This document shows, in pieces, positions 21,234 through 31,726 of a stretch of DNA of 42,272 nt. Origin of the DNA: CAVPMN01 sp963706425 (lineage in GTDB: Bacteria; Actinomycetota; Acidimicrobiia; Acidimicrobiales; Acidimicrobilacustridaceae); the NCBI GenBank assembly GCA_963706425.1, contig CAVPMN010000021.1:1-42272 (forward strand), given 5' to 3'. The notes under the pieces are model-generated. The model was given only the letters and a program-made list of their open reading frames with translations, was not told the DNA's origin and did not search any database. Numbering within the stretch: the first letter of the stretch is position 1; the number at the start of each line of letters is the position of its first letter. The position numbers and the translations under genes are program-made.

Positions 21234-22020
21234 CCGATCCGCTGGTGCTCGACGCCGTGGCCTTGGTGCGTGACGGCCGGCGCATCCTCGACGACATCGA
21301 CTGGAGGGTGCGCCCCGGCGAGACGGTGGGTGGTGCTGGGCGCCAACGGCTCGGGCAAGACGTCGCTGATCCGCATCTGCTCGCTGTGGCTGCATCCGAG
21401 CGAGGGGCGAGTCGAGGTGCTGGGGGAGCAGCTGGGTCGCACCGATGTGCGCCGGTTGCGCGAGCACATCGGATTGGCGAGCGCCGGGCTGGCCGACCAG
21501 CTGAGGCCACGGCTCACTGGTCGGGAGGTGGTGATGACCGCCCGCCATGGTGCGCTCGAGCCGTGGTGGCACGACTACGGCGATGCCGACCGGTTGCGGG
21601 CCGGCGAGCTACTCGACCGACTCGGAGTGGGCTTTGCCGCGCAGCGGGCCTTCGGCACGCTGTCGTCGGGCGAACGTCAGCGGGTGCTGCTCGCCCGCAC
21701 GCTCATGAACGACCCCGGGCTGGTGCTGCTCGACGAGCCCACCGCCGGCCTCGACCTGCCCGGGCGGCGAGCAGCTGGTCGCCAGCCTCGACGAGTTGGC
21801 CGCCGACGGCACCACGCCGCCCACCGTGCTGGTGACCCATCACGTCGAGGAGATCCCCCCGCACTTCACCCATGTGCTGCTGCTACGTGGCGGTCGGGTG
21901 CACACCTGCGGTCCGCTAGACGAGCGGCTCACCGCCGAGACTCTCTCGTCGTGCCTCGGTGTCGACCTGGTGCTCGAGCGCGACGAGCGCTCCGGCCGCT
22001 TCACCGCCCGCGCCCGCTGA
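21230..22020 (+). CDS. ABC transporter ATP-binding protein, stand-alone (frameshifted)
   Basis: Cytoplasmic ABC ATPase of about 263 residues. It starts VTDPLVLDAVALVRDGRRIL, Walker A is GANGSGKTSLIRI near 21345, signature TLSSGERQRVLLARTLMND and Walker B LVLLDEPTAGLDLPGR, with switch TVLVTHHVEEIPPHFTH. The overall layout resembles YlmA/ModF-like stand-alone ATPases. GTG at 21230 overlaps the TauE/SafE stop by four bases (GTGA). No ABC permease or binding protein is adjacent, so either it energises a distant partner or has a non-transport role. Indels lie near 21330 and 21770. It is the last plus-strand gene before the convergent WS/DGAT gene. Confidence 0.82.
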
Positions 22021-22050
22021 CCTCCGCCAACCCGGGTATCTCAATTGCGG

Positions 22051-22095
22051 AATCCGAGCACGGCACGGCACGGCACGGCGGTAGGCGCTCGGATT
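22051..22095. repeat. Inverted repeat enclosing a pentamer tandem repeat
   Basis: AATCCGAGC (22051-22059) is perfectly complementary to GCTCGGATT (22087-22095). The loop contains four tandem GCACG units (22058-22077). It sits between two convergent stops, so a bidirectional terminator is a natural reading; the pentamer could vary in copy number. Confidence 0.55.
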
Positions 22096-22146
22096 AGGAG
22101 CCGATCAGGTGGTGGGAGGTCGACCCTGACGCGATGCTCAGGGTGG

Positions 22147-23570
22147 TCAGCTGCGGACGTCGCCATCGGCGGAGCCAGCGGGCATCGATCGTGCCGTGTC
22201 CGCCAGCGTCCGCGCCGCCTGCTCGACGTCGAGGACGAGATCGTGCACGTCCTCGACCACGTCGGCATCGACCGTGATGCCGACACCGAGACCGTCCTCG
22301 TAGGAGAGCACCCCGATGATGACAGCAATGTTCCCCGTCACGGACACGTAGGGGAAGAGGTCGAGTAGCGCGCGACCGAGGAGATACATGGGATCTCGGG
22401 TGCCGGGGAGGTTCGTGACGGCGAGGTTCACGAAGGGCTGGTGGTCGAGCAGGGTGGGACCGACCAGTTGAATCAGTGCGGGGGGCATCATCGCGCCGAA
22501 GGTGAAGAGGAGGGGGCCGAAGTCGGGCTGGGCGGAGGCCTTGTGGCGTTCCATGTCGTCGTGGACGCGCTCCAGGCGTTCGAGGGGATCGGCGACCGCG
22601 ACCGGGAGCTCGGCGATCATCAGCGTGAAGCGGTTCTCGATCTCCTCGCCCGCTTTCACGTGCGTCGAGACGGGCACGAGGGCCCGTGGGACGACGTCGA
22701 TCGGCACGTCGTGACGCTGCAGGTAGTGGCGAAGCGCGCCGGCCACCACGGTCAGGACCACGTCGTTCAGGGTCACCTCGTGGGAGCGCTTGAGCGCCAG
22801 CAGGTCGTCGATGGGCAGCCGCGTCCAGCCGAAGTCGCGCGCGTTCCGACCGGCTGGGTGATCGGCAGCGCTGGTGCGAACGCTGCAGTCGCCGCCCCGG
22901 CGCGGCCCATGTCGAGCATCCGGCCCACGAGTCGATCGGGGCGACCGAGGCTTGCGGCGAGGCCACCCGCCAGCTCGATCGGCGTCCGGATTCGTTCCAG
23001 CAGTTCGCCACAGGCCAGCGATGCTGTCGACGGGGTCGCCTGCGGCGACCACTCCGGCGGCGACTCGCCGACGAGACCATGCGCCTCGGTGTCCAGCAGC
23101 GAGAGCGCGAACTCGAGGACCGCCATCCCGTCGGCCATCACATGGCTCACCTTGGGCAGCACCGCGACCCGCCCGCCTGCCAACCCCGTCACGACCCAGA
23201 TCTCCCAGAGAGGTCGTCGCGGGTCGAGGGGTGCCTCGATCAGCCTCGAGGCGAACTCGCGTAGCTCTGCGTCTCCCCCCGGCTCGGGCAGGACGGCGGT
23301 GCGGACATGGTGGCCGATGTCGAACGCGTCGTCGTCGACCCAGACGAGTCCCTGGCCCAGGGCCACCGTCGCGAGTCGCGTGCGGAAGCGAGGTAGTCCG
23401 GCCAAGCCGCGTTCGACGTGCCGACGCAGGTCGTCGATGCGTAACGCGCCGGAGTCGTCGAGCAGCGGTCCCGCCTCGAAAAGGCACAGCGCGCCGATCT
23501 GCAAGGGCGCGTCGCGCGCCTGTGCGCACCACAACGTGGCGTCCTGGGCCCGCAGGCGCTCAACCGGCAT
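22147..23570 (-). CDS. Wax ester synthase/diacylglycerol acyltransferase family (frameshifted)
   Basis: WS/DGAT acyltransferase that esterifies a long-chain alcohol or diacylglycerol with acyl-CoA, making storage lipid; it acts at the inner membrane surface. About 474 residues. The N-terminus reads MPVERLRAQDATLWCAQARD, then RFRTRLATVALGQGLVWVDD and the catalytic HxxxDG motif as SHVMADGMAVLEFA near 23140. The C-terminal domain has LKRSHEVTLNDVVLTVVAGA, VPVSTHVKAGEEIENRF and FVNLAVTNLPGTRDPMYLLG. Only one indel, near 22845 between LPITQP and NARDFGWTRLP, splits it. The usual first His of HHxxxDG is Ser here. The ATG at 23570 overlaps the hydrolase 3' end by 11 bases. Confidence 0.9.
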
Positions 23571-24392
23571 GCCTCACCTCGGGCGACGGCTCGGCCATCT
23601 CGTCGAGGAAGGTGCCGATCACGTCGGTGAGTCGGTCGGGGTGCAGGCGCAGTTCGACCGGTGACCGGGCTGGCACGAGGGTGGCGTTCGCCAGCTGCTG
23701 CGCGAGGTTGTGGGCGTCGTCGAACGGGTGGATCAGATCGTTGCGGTGCGCGAGCACGAGTGCCGGGACTGTGATTGCGGTGCGTTCCTCGAGGGTGGGG
23801 GCGACGGGCCCGACCAGGATTCCGTGCAGGACCGCGGCCATCGACTCAGGTGGCAGCGATGCGGCGTGGAGCAGGCTGTTGAGGGGGGCGGACGGGGTGG
23901 GCGGAATGCGTCGGACCAACGCGGAGGTGATCCGCAGCAGCGGCCGGCCATAGTGGGCGAGCAGCACCATCGGGGTGAACAACAACGCGGCTGTCGGCAC
24001 CGCCCATTCCAGCACTGGCATCTCGAGCACGAGGCCGCGCACCCGTGCTGGTTGCTGGCTCGCCGCGAAGAGGCTGACGTTCGCGCCGAGCGACATTCCC
24101 CCTAGCACGGCGTCGGGTTCCTCGAGGTGGTCGAGCAACCCGAAGACCTGATCGGCGTAAGTGTCGATGCGGTACGCCGACGCGTGCGTCGGCTTGTCGC
24201 TGCGACCATGACCAAGCAGGTCGAGCAGGATGACCCGATGGCCCCCGTCGGCGACCGCCTCGGCGATCCCTCGGTTCACCTCAGAGTCGATCAGCAGCCC
24301 ATGCAGGTAGACGAGCAGCGGTCCCTCGTCTCCATAGACGTCATAGACAAGTCGATTGCCACGATGAACGAAAGATGCGGTTGGAATCCCAC
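23560..24392 (-). CDS. Alpha/beta hydrolase
   Basis: Alpha/beta-hydrolase fold protein, about 277 residues. LLVYLHGLLIDSEVNR carries the oxyanion HG segment, GHRVILLDLLGHGRSDKP follows, and GGMSLGANVSLFAA is the nucleophile elbow with Ser. VPALVLAHRNDLIHPFDDAH carries the late acid. The catalytic His is not clear near the C-terminus. An in-frame GTG lies at 24456, but a GAGGAGG ribosome binding site at 24401-24407 sits eight bases before GTG 24392; one missing A after GTGGGA would give VGIPTASFVHRGNRLVYDV. I prefer that start. It overlaps the WS/DGAT gene and probably acts in the same lipid pathway, as an esterase or lipase. Confidence 0.8.
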
Positions 24393-24804
24393 TGGCTAGC
24401 CCTCCTCGAGTAGGACCCCTAGGAATGGTCCCCCTCGGGAACCTCGTAGCAGACACTGCCGAAGGTCCTCAAACCTCTGCGTCCTTCGCCGGTCGCCGAA
24501 CGGCGATGACGTAGGAACCAACCCGTGTTCGGAGTGGGCGATGGCCGACGCATCGGCTGGGTACGGGCACCATCGTCGATATGTCCGCACGGTGTTCGCC
24601 GTGTACGCTTCGGCGAGCTCCCGATCGGTGACCGGCTGGTGCTCGTCGCTGGTGGCAGCCCGCTGTCGACACCTGCACCACACGGCGGCACACCGCGACG
24701 GGCAGCTCCGAGCAGCGCTCGGCGCTGAAGGCCGGGCGTACCGAACGCCGCTCCTGATGCACACCCAGGTCGGGGAGGGCCTGGGCAAGGTGACGAGCTG
24801 AGAA
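24393..24804. other. Stretch without a supported gene
   Basis: About 410 bases between relA and the hydrolase. A minus-strand open frame gives a protein-like patch (TDRELAEAYTANTVRTYRRW near 24570-24630) but has no good start and ends in TAG just ahead of the hydrolase ribosome binding site at 24401. It may be a damaged small gene or leader. No RNA gene, repeat or terminator was recognised. Confidence 0.35.
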
Positions 24805-27172
24805 TCACCGCGAGCCGAAACTGGGCGTCCTTCTCCTCGCCATCATCGTCATCGTTGTGATGATCGTCGTGGGGGTGCTCGTGGCCATACGGCTGAGTCC
24901 GGGCCCGATCTTGACCGCCGCCCGACGCAGGGAGTCAGCGCCGTAGTCTCCCTTGCCGGGCAGCACCGAGAGGCGTCGTAGATGCTGTCGATCCGCTTGA
25001 TCGAGCTGAGCACCGAGTCGAGGTGCGACGGGTCGCCGAGCTCGAAGTCGAAGCGCATCTTGCGAGATCCGGTCGGCGCCGGTCTGGTGTTGCACGAGAC
25101 GATGTTGACGTGGTGCGTCGGCCAGCGCCGCGGACACGTCGCGCAGCAGCCTCGGCGGTCGAGCGCCTTGACCTCGATGACGGCCACGAAGGTGCCGCGG
25201 TCGTCGTCGTCCCACTCGACGTCGATCAGGCGATCGGCCTGGCCGCTGCAGCGACACGGCGTTGGCGCAGTCGGTGCGGTGCACCGACACGCCGCGGCCA
25301 CGGGTGACGAAGCCGATGATCTCGTCGCCCGGCACCGGCGTGCAGCACCGCGACAGGCGCACCATGCACGTCGTCGAGGCCCTCGACGTGCACGCCCGAG
25401 TGCCGCGCCTCCGCTGCCGGCGCCGGCGGTGCTCGCGCACGGGGACGGGCAGCTGCTCCTCGCGCTCGGGGTCGCCGCTCGCTGGAGTGGCGACGCACGC
25501 GCTCGGCCACCGCTTGGCCGACACGTGGTTCTCGCCGATGGCCGCCTAGAGCGCGTCGAGGTCGGCGTAGTTGAGCGATGCGGCGACCTCGTCGAGCATC
25601 GCCGACTGCAGGATCTTCTGGACGGGCAGGCCCTCGCGGCGCAGCGCCCGGTGCAGGTCGTCCTGGCCGCTCTCGATGGCGTCCTCGCGCGCGCTCCCGC
25701 GAGAACCACTGGCGGATCTTGTTGGCCGCCCGGTGGGTGACGACGAACTTGAGCCAGTCCTGCGACGGGCCGGCACCCTCGATCTTCGAGGTGAAGATCT
25801 CGACGGTGTCGCCCGACTGCAGCTCGGAGTCGAGCGGGACCAGCCGGCCGTTGACCCGGGCGCCGATGCAGGCGTGGCCGACCTCGGTGTGGATGGCTGT
25901 AGGCGAAGTCGACCGGGGTGGCGCCCTTCGGCAGGGTGATCACCTCGCCCTTGGGGGTGAACACGAACACCTCGTCCTGGTCGAGGTCGACCTTGAGGTT
26001 GGCCATGAACTCGCCGGGGTCTCGGTCTCCTGCTGCCAGTCGACGATGCGGTTGAGCCACACCAGGTCGTCGGTGGCGCCGTTGTTGTCCTTGTAGTTCC
26101 AGTGGGCGGCGCACGCCGAACTCGGCCCGGCCGTGCATCTCACGGGTGCGGATCTGCACCTCGAGCGGCTTGCCCTGCGGGCCGACCACCGTGGTGTGCA
26201 GCGACTGGTAGAGGTTGAACTTGGGCATGGCGATGTAGTCCTTGAACCGGCCCTGCACCGGCTTCCAGGTGGCGTGGATCGAGCCCGAGCGCGGCGTAGC
26301 AGTCCTTCACCGAGTCGACGATGACCCGGATGCCGACGAGGTCGTAGATGTCGTCGAACTCCCGGCCCTTGACGACCATCTTCTCGTAGATGCGACCAGC
26401 AGGTGCTTCGGCCGCCCGGTGACCTCGGCGTCGATGCGCAGCTCCGCGAGCCGCTCGCGCACCTCCTCGAGGACCTGGGTGAGGTAGATGTCGCGTTCGG
26501 GTGCAGCGGGTGGCCACCATGTGGTCGATCTCGGCGTAGCGCTTGGGGTGCAGCGCGGCGAAGGCCAGGTCCTCGAGCTGCTGCTTCATCTCCTGCATGC
26601 CCAGGCGGTGGGCCAGCGGGGCGTAGATGTCGAGCGTCTCCTGGGCGGTGCGCTCCTGCTTCCACGCCGGCATGGCGGCGATGGTGCGCATGTTGTGGAG
26701 GCGGTCGGCCAGCTTGATGATGAGCACCCGCAGGTCCTTCGCCATCGCCACCAGCATCTTGCGCATGGTGGCGGCCTGCTGGGCCTCCTTCGAGTCGAAC
26801 TTGAGGCGGTCGAGCTTGGTGACGCCGTCGACGATGGCGGCCACCTCGGCCCCGAAGTCGGTCTCGACGTCGGCGATGGTCATGCCGGTGTCCTCCACCG
26901 CGTCGTGCAGCAGCGCACCGGCGATGGTGACGTCGTCGAGGCCGAGCTCGGCGACGATCTTGGCCACCGCGACGGGGTGGGTGATGTAGGGCTCGCCCGA
27001 CTTGCGTGACTGGCCCCGGTGGGCTGCGGCGGCCAGCTCGTAGGCCCGCGAGATCAGGGCGGTGGAGGCTCGGGGGTGGTGCTCGCGATACGCGGCGACG
27101 AGGGGGGCGACCTCCTCGGACGGCGGCGCGCTCGTGCCGACGCCAGGGTAGAACCCGGTCGACGGTGGCCAC
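24805..27172 (-). CDS. relA: RelA/SpoT bifunctional (p)ppGpp synthetase/hydrolase (frameshifted)
   Basis: Stringent-response enzyme that makes and degrades (p)ppGpp. About 789 residues. The N-terminal HD hydrolase domain has KSGEPYITHPVAVAKIVAEL, ALLHDAVEDTGMT and LIIKLADRLHNMRTIAAM. The synthetase domain has YDLVGIRVIVDSVKDCYAAL and DYIAMPKFNLYQSLHTTVVG. The TGS domain (VFVFTPKGEVITLPKGATPV) and C-terminal ACT domain (DSVLSSIKRIDSIYDA) follow. The conserved HD suggests hydrolase activity is kept. I chose GTG 27172 because AGGAGG (27183-27188) sits ten bases upstream and VATVDRVLPWRRHE reads like a Rel N-terminus; one indel then joins the main frame. Many indels occur in the C-terminal half. 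The 3' end is uncertain, with an extra tail after VLPGKGDYG. Confidence 0.92.
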
Positions 27173-27271
27173 TCGCCCGCTACCTCCTGCTCGGCATGCT
27201 GCTCGGAACGCTGCTGACCGTCCCATCGTAGGGGTCGGTCAGGGTCGAGCGGCGACTCACCGGCCCGTGGT

Positions 27272-28368
27272 TCAGCGGCGCTTGCCCTGCTTGCGCGGCC
27301 GGGGCGGGATGGCGCCCTGATAGCTGGCACCCGACGACGACGTGGCCGCCGGTCGTCGAGCGGTGGCGACCGCAGACGCGGGCTCGTCGACGGCACCCGA
27401 CACGATCGGGCTGGCGGACGAGCCCCGGCTGGCCTCGACCCGCTCGCGGATCACCCGGTAGCGCTTCTGGCGCTCCTTGATGGCGACCAGTGTGGGCATG
27501 GCGATGAAGATCGACGAGTAGGCACCCGACAGCAGGCCGATGAAGAGGGCCAGGCCGAACTCCTGCAGCGTGATGGCGCCGAGGATCTGGGCGCCGATGA
27601 TGAGGATCGAGAGCACCGGGATCAACGAGGTGATGGTGGTGTTGAGCGAGCGCAGCAGCACCTGGTTGGTCGACTGGCTCACCATGTCGGTGTAGGTGAG
27701 CCGCCCACTCGTGCCGACCCGGCCTTCGTTCTCCTTGACCTTGTCGAACACGACGATGGTGTCGTAGATCGAGTAGCCGAGGATGGTGAGGAAGGCCACC
27801 ACCGTGCCCGGCGTGACCTCGAACTGGAGGATCGAGTAGATGCCGACGGTCACGATGATGTCGTGGAGCATGGCCGTGATGGCACCGACCGCCATGGCCC
27901 ATTCGAGGCGGATGGTCAGGTAGAGGGTGATGACCGCCAGGAAGATGACAAGCGCGCTGGACGGCGGCGTCGGTGATCTCGTCACCCCACGAAGGACCGA
28001 CCTCGCTCACCCCCACCTCGCTCGGGTCGACCCCGGCCAGGTCCGCGAGCGTCTGGCGGATCTCGGCCGTCTTCTCGATCGACTCGGTGGGGCCCTGCAC
28101 CCGCACGGTGTCCTCGCCGACGATCTGGATCTTGGCGCTGCCCTCACCGATGGTTTCGAGCACGGCTGCGGGCTTCGCTCACCGACACCCCGGGAGCGAT
28201 GACCTCGAACGAGGTGCCGCCCTCGAAGTCGATGCCCAGGTTCAAGCCCTGCGTCACCAGTGAGACGACACTCGCCACGATCAGGGCGGCCGAGAACACC
28301 AGGCCGCGCTTCCACCACTTGGGGAAGTCGATGTGGTTCTCGCCGCGATAGATCTCGCGAAGGCTCAC
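27272..28368 (-). CDS. secF: Protein translocase subunit SecF (frameshifted)
   Basis: Membrane component of the SecDF complex that uses the proton gradient to help pull exported proteins through SecYEG. About 365 residues. N-terminus SLREIYRGENHIDFPKWWKR, first membrane segment GLVFSAALIVASVVSLV, then GLNLGIDFEGGTSFEV (family FxGG motif). After the large loop come ITLYLTIRLEWAMAVGAITA, LTILGYSIYDTIVVFDKVKE, TSLIPVLSILIIGAQILGA and GLLSGAYSSIFIAMPTLVAI. A basic tail ends PRPRKQGKRR. GTG at 28368 overlaps the secD stop (GTGA). Indels lie near 27960 and 28165. Confidence 0.94.
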
Positions 28369-30115
28369 AGCGGCACCGTCGCCTTCTCGTCACCCGATAC
28401 GGGCGAGACCGGGTCTGGCTTGTCGCGTACAGGCTCGGGCAGGCCGAACAGCCGGGGTCGGCGAGTCGACAGATCGGACTTGGTGGCCGCCTTCACCGCG
28501 GGTCGCATGAAGAAGTAGGAGGCGATGAGGTCGAGCAGCGTCGACAAGCCCAGGTAGAAGGCGAAGCCGCGCACGGGTCCGACCGTGAGCCACCAGAGCA
28601 GCCCGGCGCCGATGAGCGACGACACGTCGGCCTTCACGATCGTGCTCCAGGCGCTGATGAACGACTTGTCGGTGGCCGAGCGGATGGTGCGCCCGTTGCG
28701 GATGTCTTCCTTGATGTGCTCGTAGTAGACGACGTTGGAGTCGACCGACACGCCGATCGACACGATGAGGCCGGTGATGCCCGCCAACGTGAGCGCCAGG
28801 CCGTTGTTGACGCCCAGGTAGGAGATGACCGACCAGAGCAGCGCCGCTTCGAGCATCAGCTTGATGATGGCGAGCACGCCCAGTAGTCGGTAGAAGGCGA
28901 TCATGTAGGCGGCCACCAGGATGAAACCGATGAGGCCCGCCCAGAGCCCGGCATCGAGGGCGTCCTGGCCGAGGGTGGCCGACACGATCTGCACCTGCTG
29001 GCGCTCGAGCTCGACCGGCAGAGCGCCGTACTTGAGCACGGTGGCCAGGTCACGCGACGAGCCCTCGTCGAAGTCGCCGCTGATCTGGATGCCGTCGCGC
29101 GCTCGAAGCTGGCCTGCTGGATGTTGGGGGCCGACACGACCCGACTGTCGAGCACGATCGCCAGCCGCCCGGTGGGGCAGGTGGCGGCCTGGTTGAAGCA
29201 CTGCCCGGCGGCAGTGTTGAACTTGTCGATGCCGCCCTCGCCGCCTTTGAAGGTGGGGCTGACCACCCACTCCCCCTGCTGGGTGAGGTTGGCCCGGGCG
29301 GTCTCGAGCGAGTCACCCGACAGCAGCGTGGGGCCGAGGCTGTAGATGGCGAGCAGTTCGTTGGTCTCGGGGTCGCACAGCGGGAGCGTGACCTGCTGGT
29401 CGGGCTGATCGTCCTCCGGGGGGACACCGGCGGTGCACACGTCGTCGGGCAGGGACGGGATCGACGTGGTCTGCTGGGGCTGCACCGTGGTGGCGTCGAC
29501 TGCGCTGGTATCGGTGGTGGCGGGCGCCGGATCGGTGGCGGGTGCGGTGTCGGGCGTGCCCCCGTCGGTGACCGTGTCGGTGGGCTGGCGGCCGAGGGCG
29601 ACTTCACCTTCGGCCGCGCCGAGACCCTGCTCGCTGCTGTCGGTGGTGACCGACGAGTCGGTCGAGCCCTCGACGCTCGTGTCGGTGGTGCCGTCGCCGG
29701 TTGGAACCGAGTCGGTCGGGGTGGTGTCGGTGGGTGTCTCCACCTGAACGGCGCCCGGCGGGTATTCGCCGAGCACCGGACGGAAGCGCAGTTCGGCGGT
29801 CTGGCCGACGAGCTCGATGGCCCGGTCGCGGTCTTCGACGCCTGGGATCTGAACGAGCACGGTGTCGCCCTGGCGGGTGATCTCCGGCTCGGCCACACCC
29901 AGTGCGTCGACCCGCTGGCGGATGATGTCGATCGTCTGATCGAGGGCGTCGCTCTCGACCTGCTCCTTCGGCTGGAGGACGACCGACACGCCCCCTTGCA
30001 GATCGAGGCCGAGCAGCGGGCTGTTGCCGGCGACGAGCGTGAGCGTGAGCGCGATCAGGGCCGCCAACACGAAAACGATGAGCGAGATCGAACCTCGACG
30101 TCGACGACGAGCCAT
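28365..30115 (-). CDS. secD: Protein translocase subunit SecD (one frameshift)
   Basis: Partner of SecF, about 583 residues. N-terminal membrane segment ISLIVFVLAALIALTLTLVA, then LLGLDLQGGVSVVLQP (family DLQGG), IIRQRVDALGVAEPEITRQG and VLVQIPGVEDRDRAIELVGQ. Between about residues 122 and 220 (29450-29750) lies a long Thr/Ser/Asp/Pro-rich low-complexity stretch that SecD proteins normally lack or have much shorter. The rest has SRVVSAPNIQQASFE, ISGDFDEGSSRDLATVLKYG, ALTLAGITGLIVSIGVSVDS and NVVYYEHIKEDIRNGRTIRS. A single indel near 29100, within a GCGCGC run, splits the frame. yajC lies four bases upstream, so the yajC-secD-secF order is preserved. Confidence 0.94.
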
Positions 30116-30119
30116 CAGA

Positions 30120-30530
30120 TCAGGCGCCGGCCACGTCGGGGTGGTCGACCGATTCAGTCGTGCTGCGACGGGCCCTGCCGTCGTCGGTGAGGTCGTCGTC
30201 GGGCGCGGGGTCGAGCGCGGCCGCCTCGCTGCGGCTGTCGGTGGTGTCGATGACGTCGGTGGTGTCAGCAGCGGGCTCGGTGGGCGCGACCACCTTGGCG
30301 CCGACGGCTCGTTTGGCGACCTTCAGCTCGACACCGGGCGCCACGTCGAGGCGCACGAAATCGTCCTCGATCGACGTGATGACCCCGTAGATGCCCGAGC
30401 CGAGCATGACCTCGTCGCCCACCCGGAGCTCGGCCACCAGCGCCTGGTGCCGGCGGATCTCGCGCTGCCTGGGCACGATCAGCACGATCCACATCAACAC
30501 GAAGAGACCGAGGAAGATGATGGTGGCCAT
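30120..30530 (-). CDS. yajC: Preprotein translocase subunit YajC
   Basis: Small accessory subunit of SecDF. Intact at 136 residues. One N-terminal membrane segment (TIIFLGLFVLMWIVLIVPRQ), then the conserved cytosolic part RQREIRRHQALVAELRVGDE, VMLGSGIYGVITSIEDDFVR and LDVAPGVELKVAKRAVGAKV. The C-terminal 50 residues form an acidic, disordered-looking extension rich in Asp, Thr and Ala, longer than in most YajC proteins. ATG at 30530. It lies directly ahead of secD and about 87 bases after the tgt stop. Confidence 0.94.
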   Translation of the reverse strand: MATIIFLGLFVLMWIVLIVPRQREIRRHQALVAELRVGDEVMLGSGIYGVITSIEDDFVRLDVAPGVELKVAKRAVGAKVVAPTEPAADTTDVIDTTDSRSEAAALDPAPDDDLTDDGRARRSTTESVDHPDVAGA

Positions 30531-30617
30531 GCGGATCCGGTGAATCGGTGACGGGCGGGGGACGTACGGAGAGCGTGGAGCAGGTTAGTCCAGGCCCGAC
30601 AGGCCGCAAGACCGCCC

Positions 30618-31726
30618 TCAGTCCCAGCTGTCGGCCACCTCGCGGCGCAGGGCGGAGAGCGAGCCGGCGACGATGGCCTCCCGGGCCCGCTCCACCAGGC
30701 GCAGGGTCCAGTGCACGTTGTGCACCGTCAACAACCTGGGTGCCGTCGGTTCCTGCACCCGCAGGAGATGGCGCAGATAGGCCTTGGAGTAGCGAGCGCA
30801 CACCCCGCAGGTGCAGGCGGGGTCGAGGGGCCCGGCGTCGTCGGCGTGCACGGCGTTGCGCAGGTTGAGCCGACCGCCGGTGGTGAGGATCGTGCCGTGC
30901 CGGGCGAGGCGGGTGGGCAGCACGCAGTCGAACAGGTCGACGCCCAGGGCGATGGCCTCGATCATCCCGAGCGGGTCGCCGACGCCCATGAGGTAGCGCG
31001 GACGGGTCGCTCGGCAGCTCGTCGGTGGTCGGCGTCGAGGGCTTCGAGCATGTCGGGCCGGCTCTCGCCCACCGACAGGCCACCGATGCCGTAGCCGTCG
31101 AAGCCGATCTCGATCGTGCGGCGGGCGCTCTCGACTCGCCGGTCGACGTCGACGCCGCCCTGCACGATGCCGAACAGCGCCTGGGTCGATCCGTCCGCAC
31201 GGAGGATCTCATGGGCGTCCTTGGCCCGCCGGGCCCACGCGGCGGTGCGATCGACGGCCAGCCCGATCACCTCGTCGGGCGACGGCAGCGGCGGGCAGAC
31301 GTCGAGCACCATCTGGATGTCGGCGCCGAGCTGAGCCTGGATGCGCACCGCATCCTCGGGCGTGAGGCGATGGGTGCTGCCGTCGTAGGTGGAGCGGAAG
31401 GTGACGCCGTCGTCGTCGACCTTCGGCTCGAGCGAGAACACCTGGTAGCCGCCCGAGTCGGTGAGCACGTGACCGTGCCAGTCGGCGAAGCCGTGGAGGC
31501 CGCCGAGCTTGGCGACCACGTCGGCGCCCGGCTTCAACATGAGGTGGTAGGTGTTGCCCAGCACGACCTGCACGCCGAGGTCTTCGAGGTCGCCTGCAGC
31601 CAGCGTGCGCACCGCGCCCCGGGTGCCGACCGGCATGAAGCACGGCGTCAGCAGCGTGCCTCGGGGCGTGCGCACGATGCCGGCGCGGGCCCGCCCGTCG
31701 GTGGCCTCGATCTCGAGGTCGATCAC
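30618..31726 (-). CDS. tgt: tRNA-guanine transglycosylase (frameshifted)
   Basis: Exchanges guanine-34 of His, Asp, Asn and Tyr tRNAs for the queuosine precursor preQ1. About 370 residues. Starts VIDLEIEATDGRARAGIV; TLLTPCFMPVGTRGAVRTL; active site segment HVLTDSGGYQVFSLEPKV; DICP-like VLDVCPPLPSPDEV; FGIVQGGVDVDRRVESARRT; YGIGGLSVGE; YLMGVGDPLGMIEAIALGVD. The zinc site is CTCGVCARYSKAYLRHL. GTG at 31726 has GGAGGAGCGC upstream and overlaps the queA stop (GTGA). Two nearby indels around 31015-31035 join DADHRRAAE to YLMGVGDP. It pairs with queA in the queuosine pathway. Confidence 0.94.

Noticed and set aside
20459..21835. Apparent fusion of the TauE/SafE permease to the ABC ATPase
   Set aside because: One indel near 21200 removes the permease stop. 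In the neighbouring frame VLVKAVV and a TGA overlap the ATPase GTG, so two genes are more likely.
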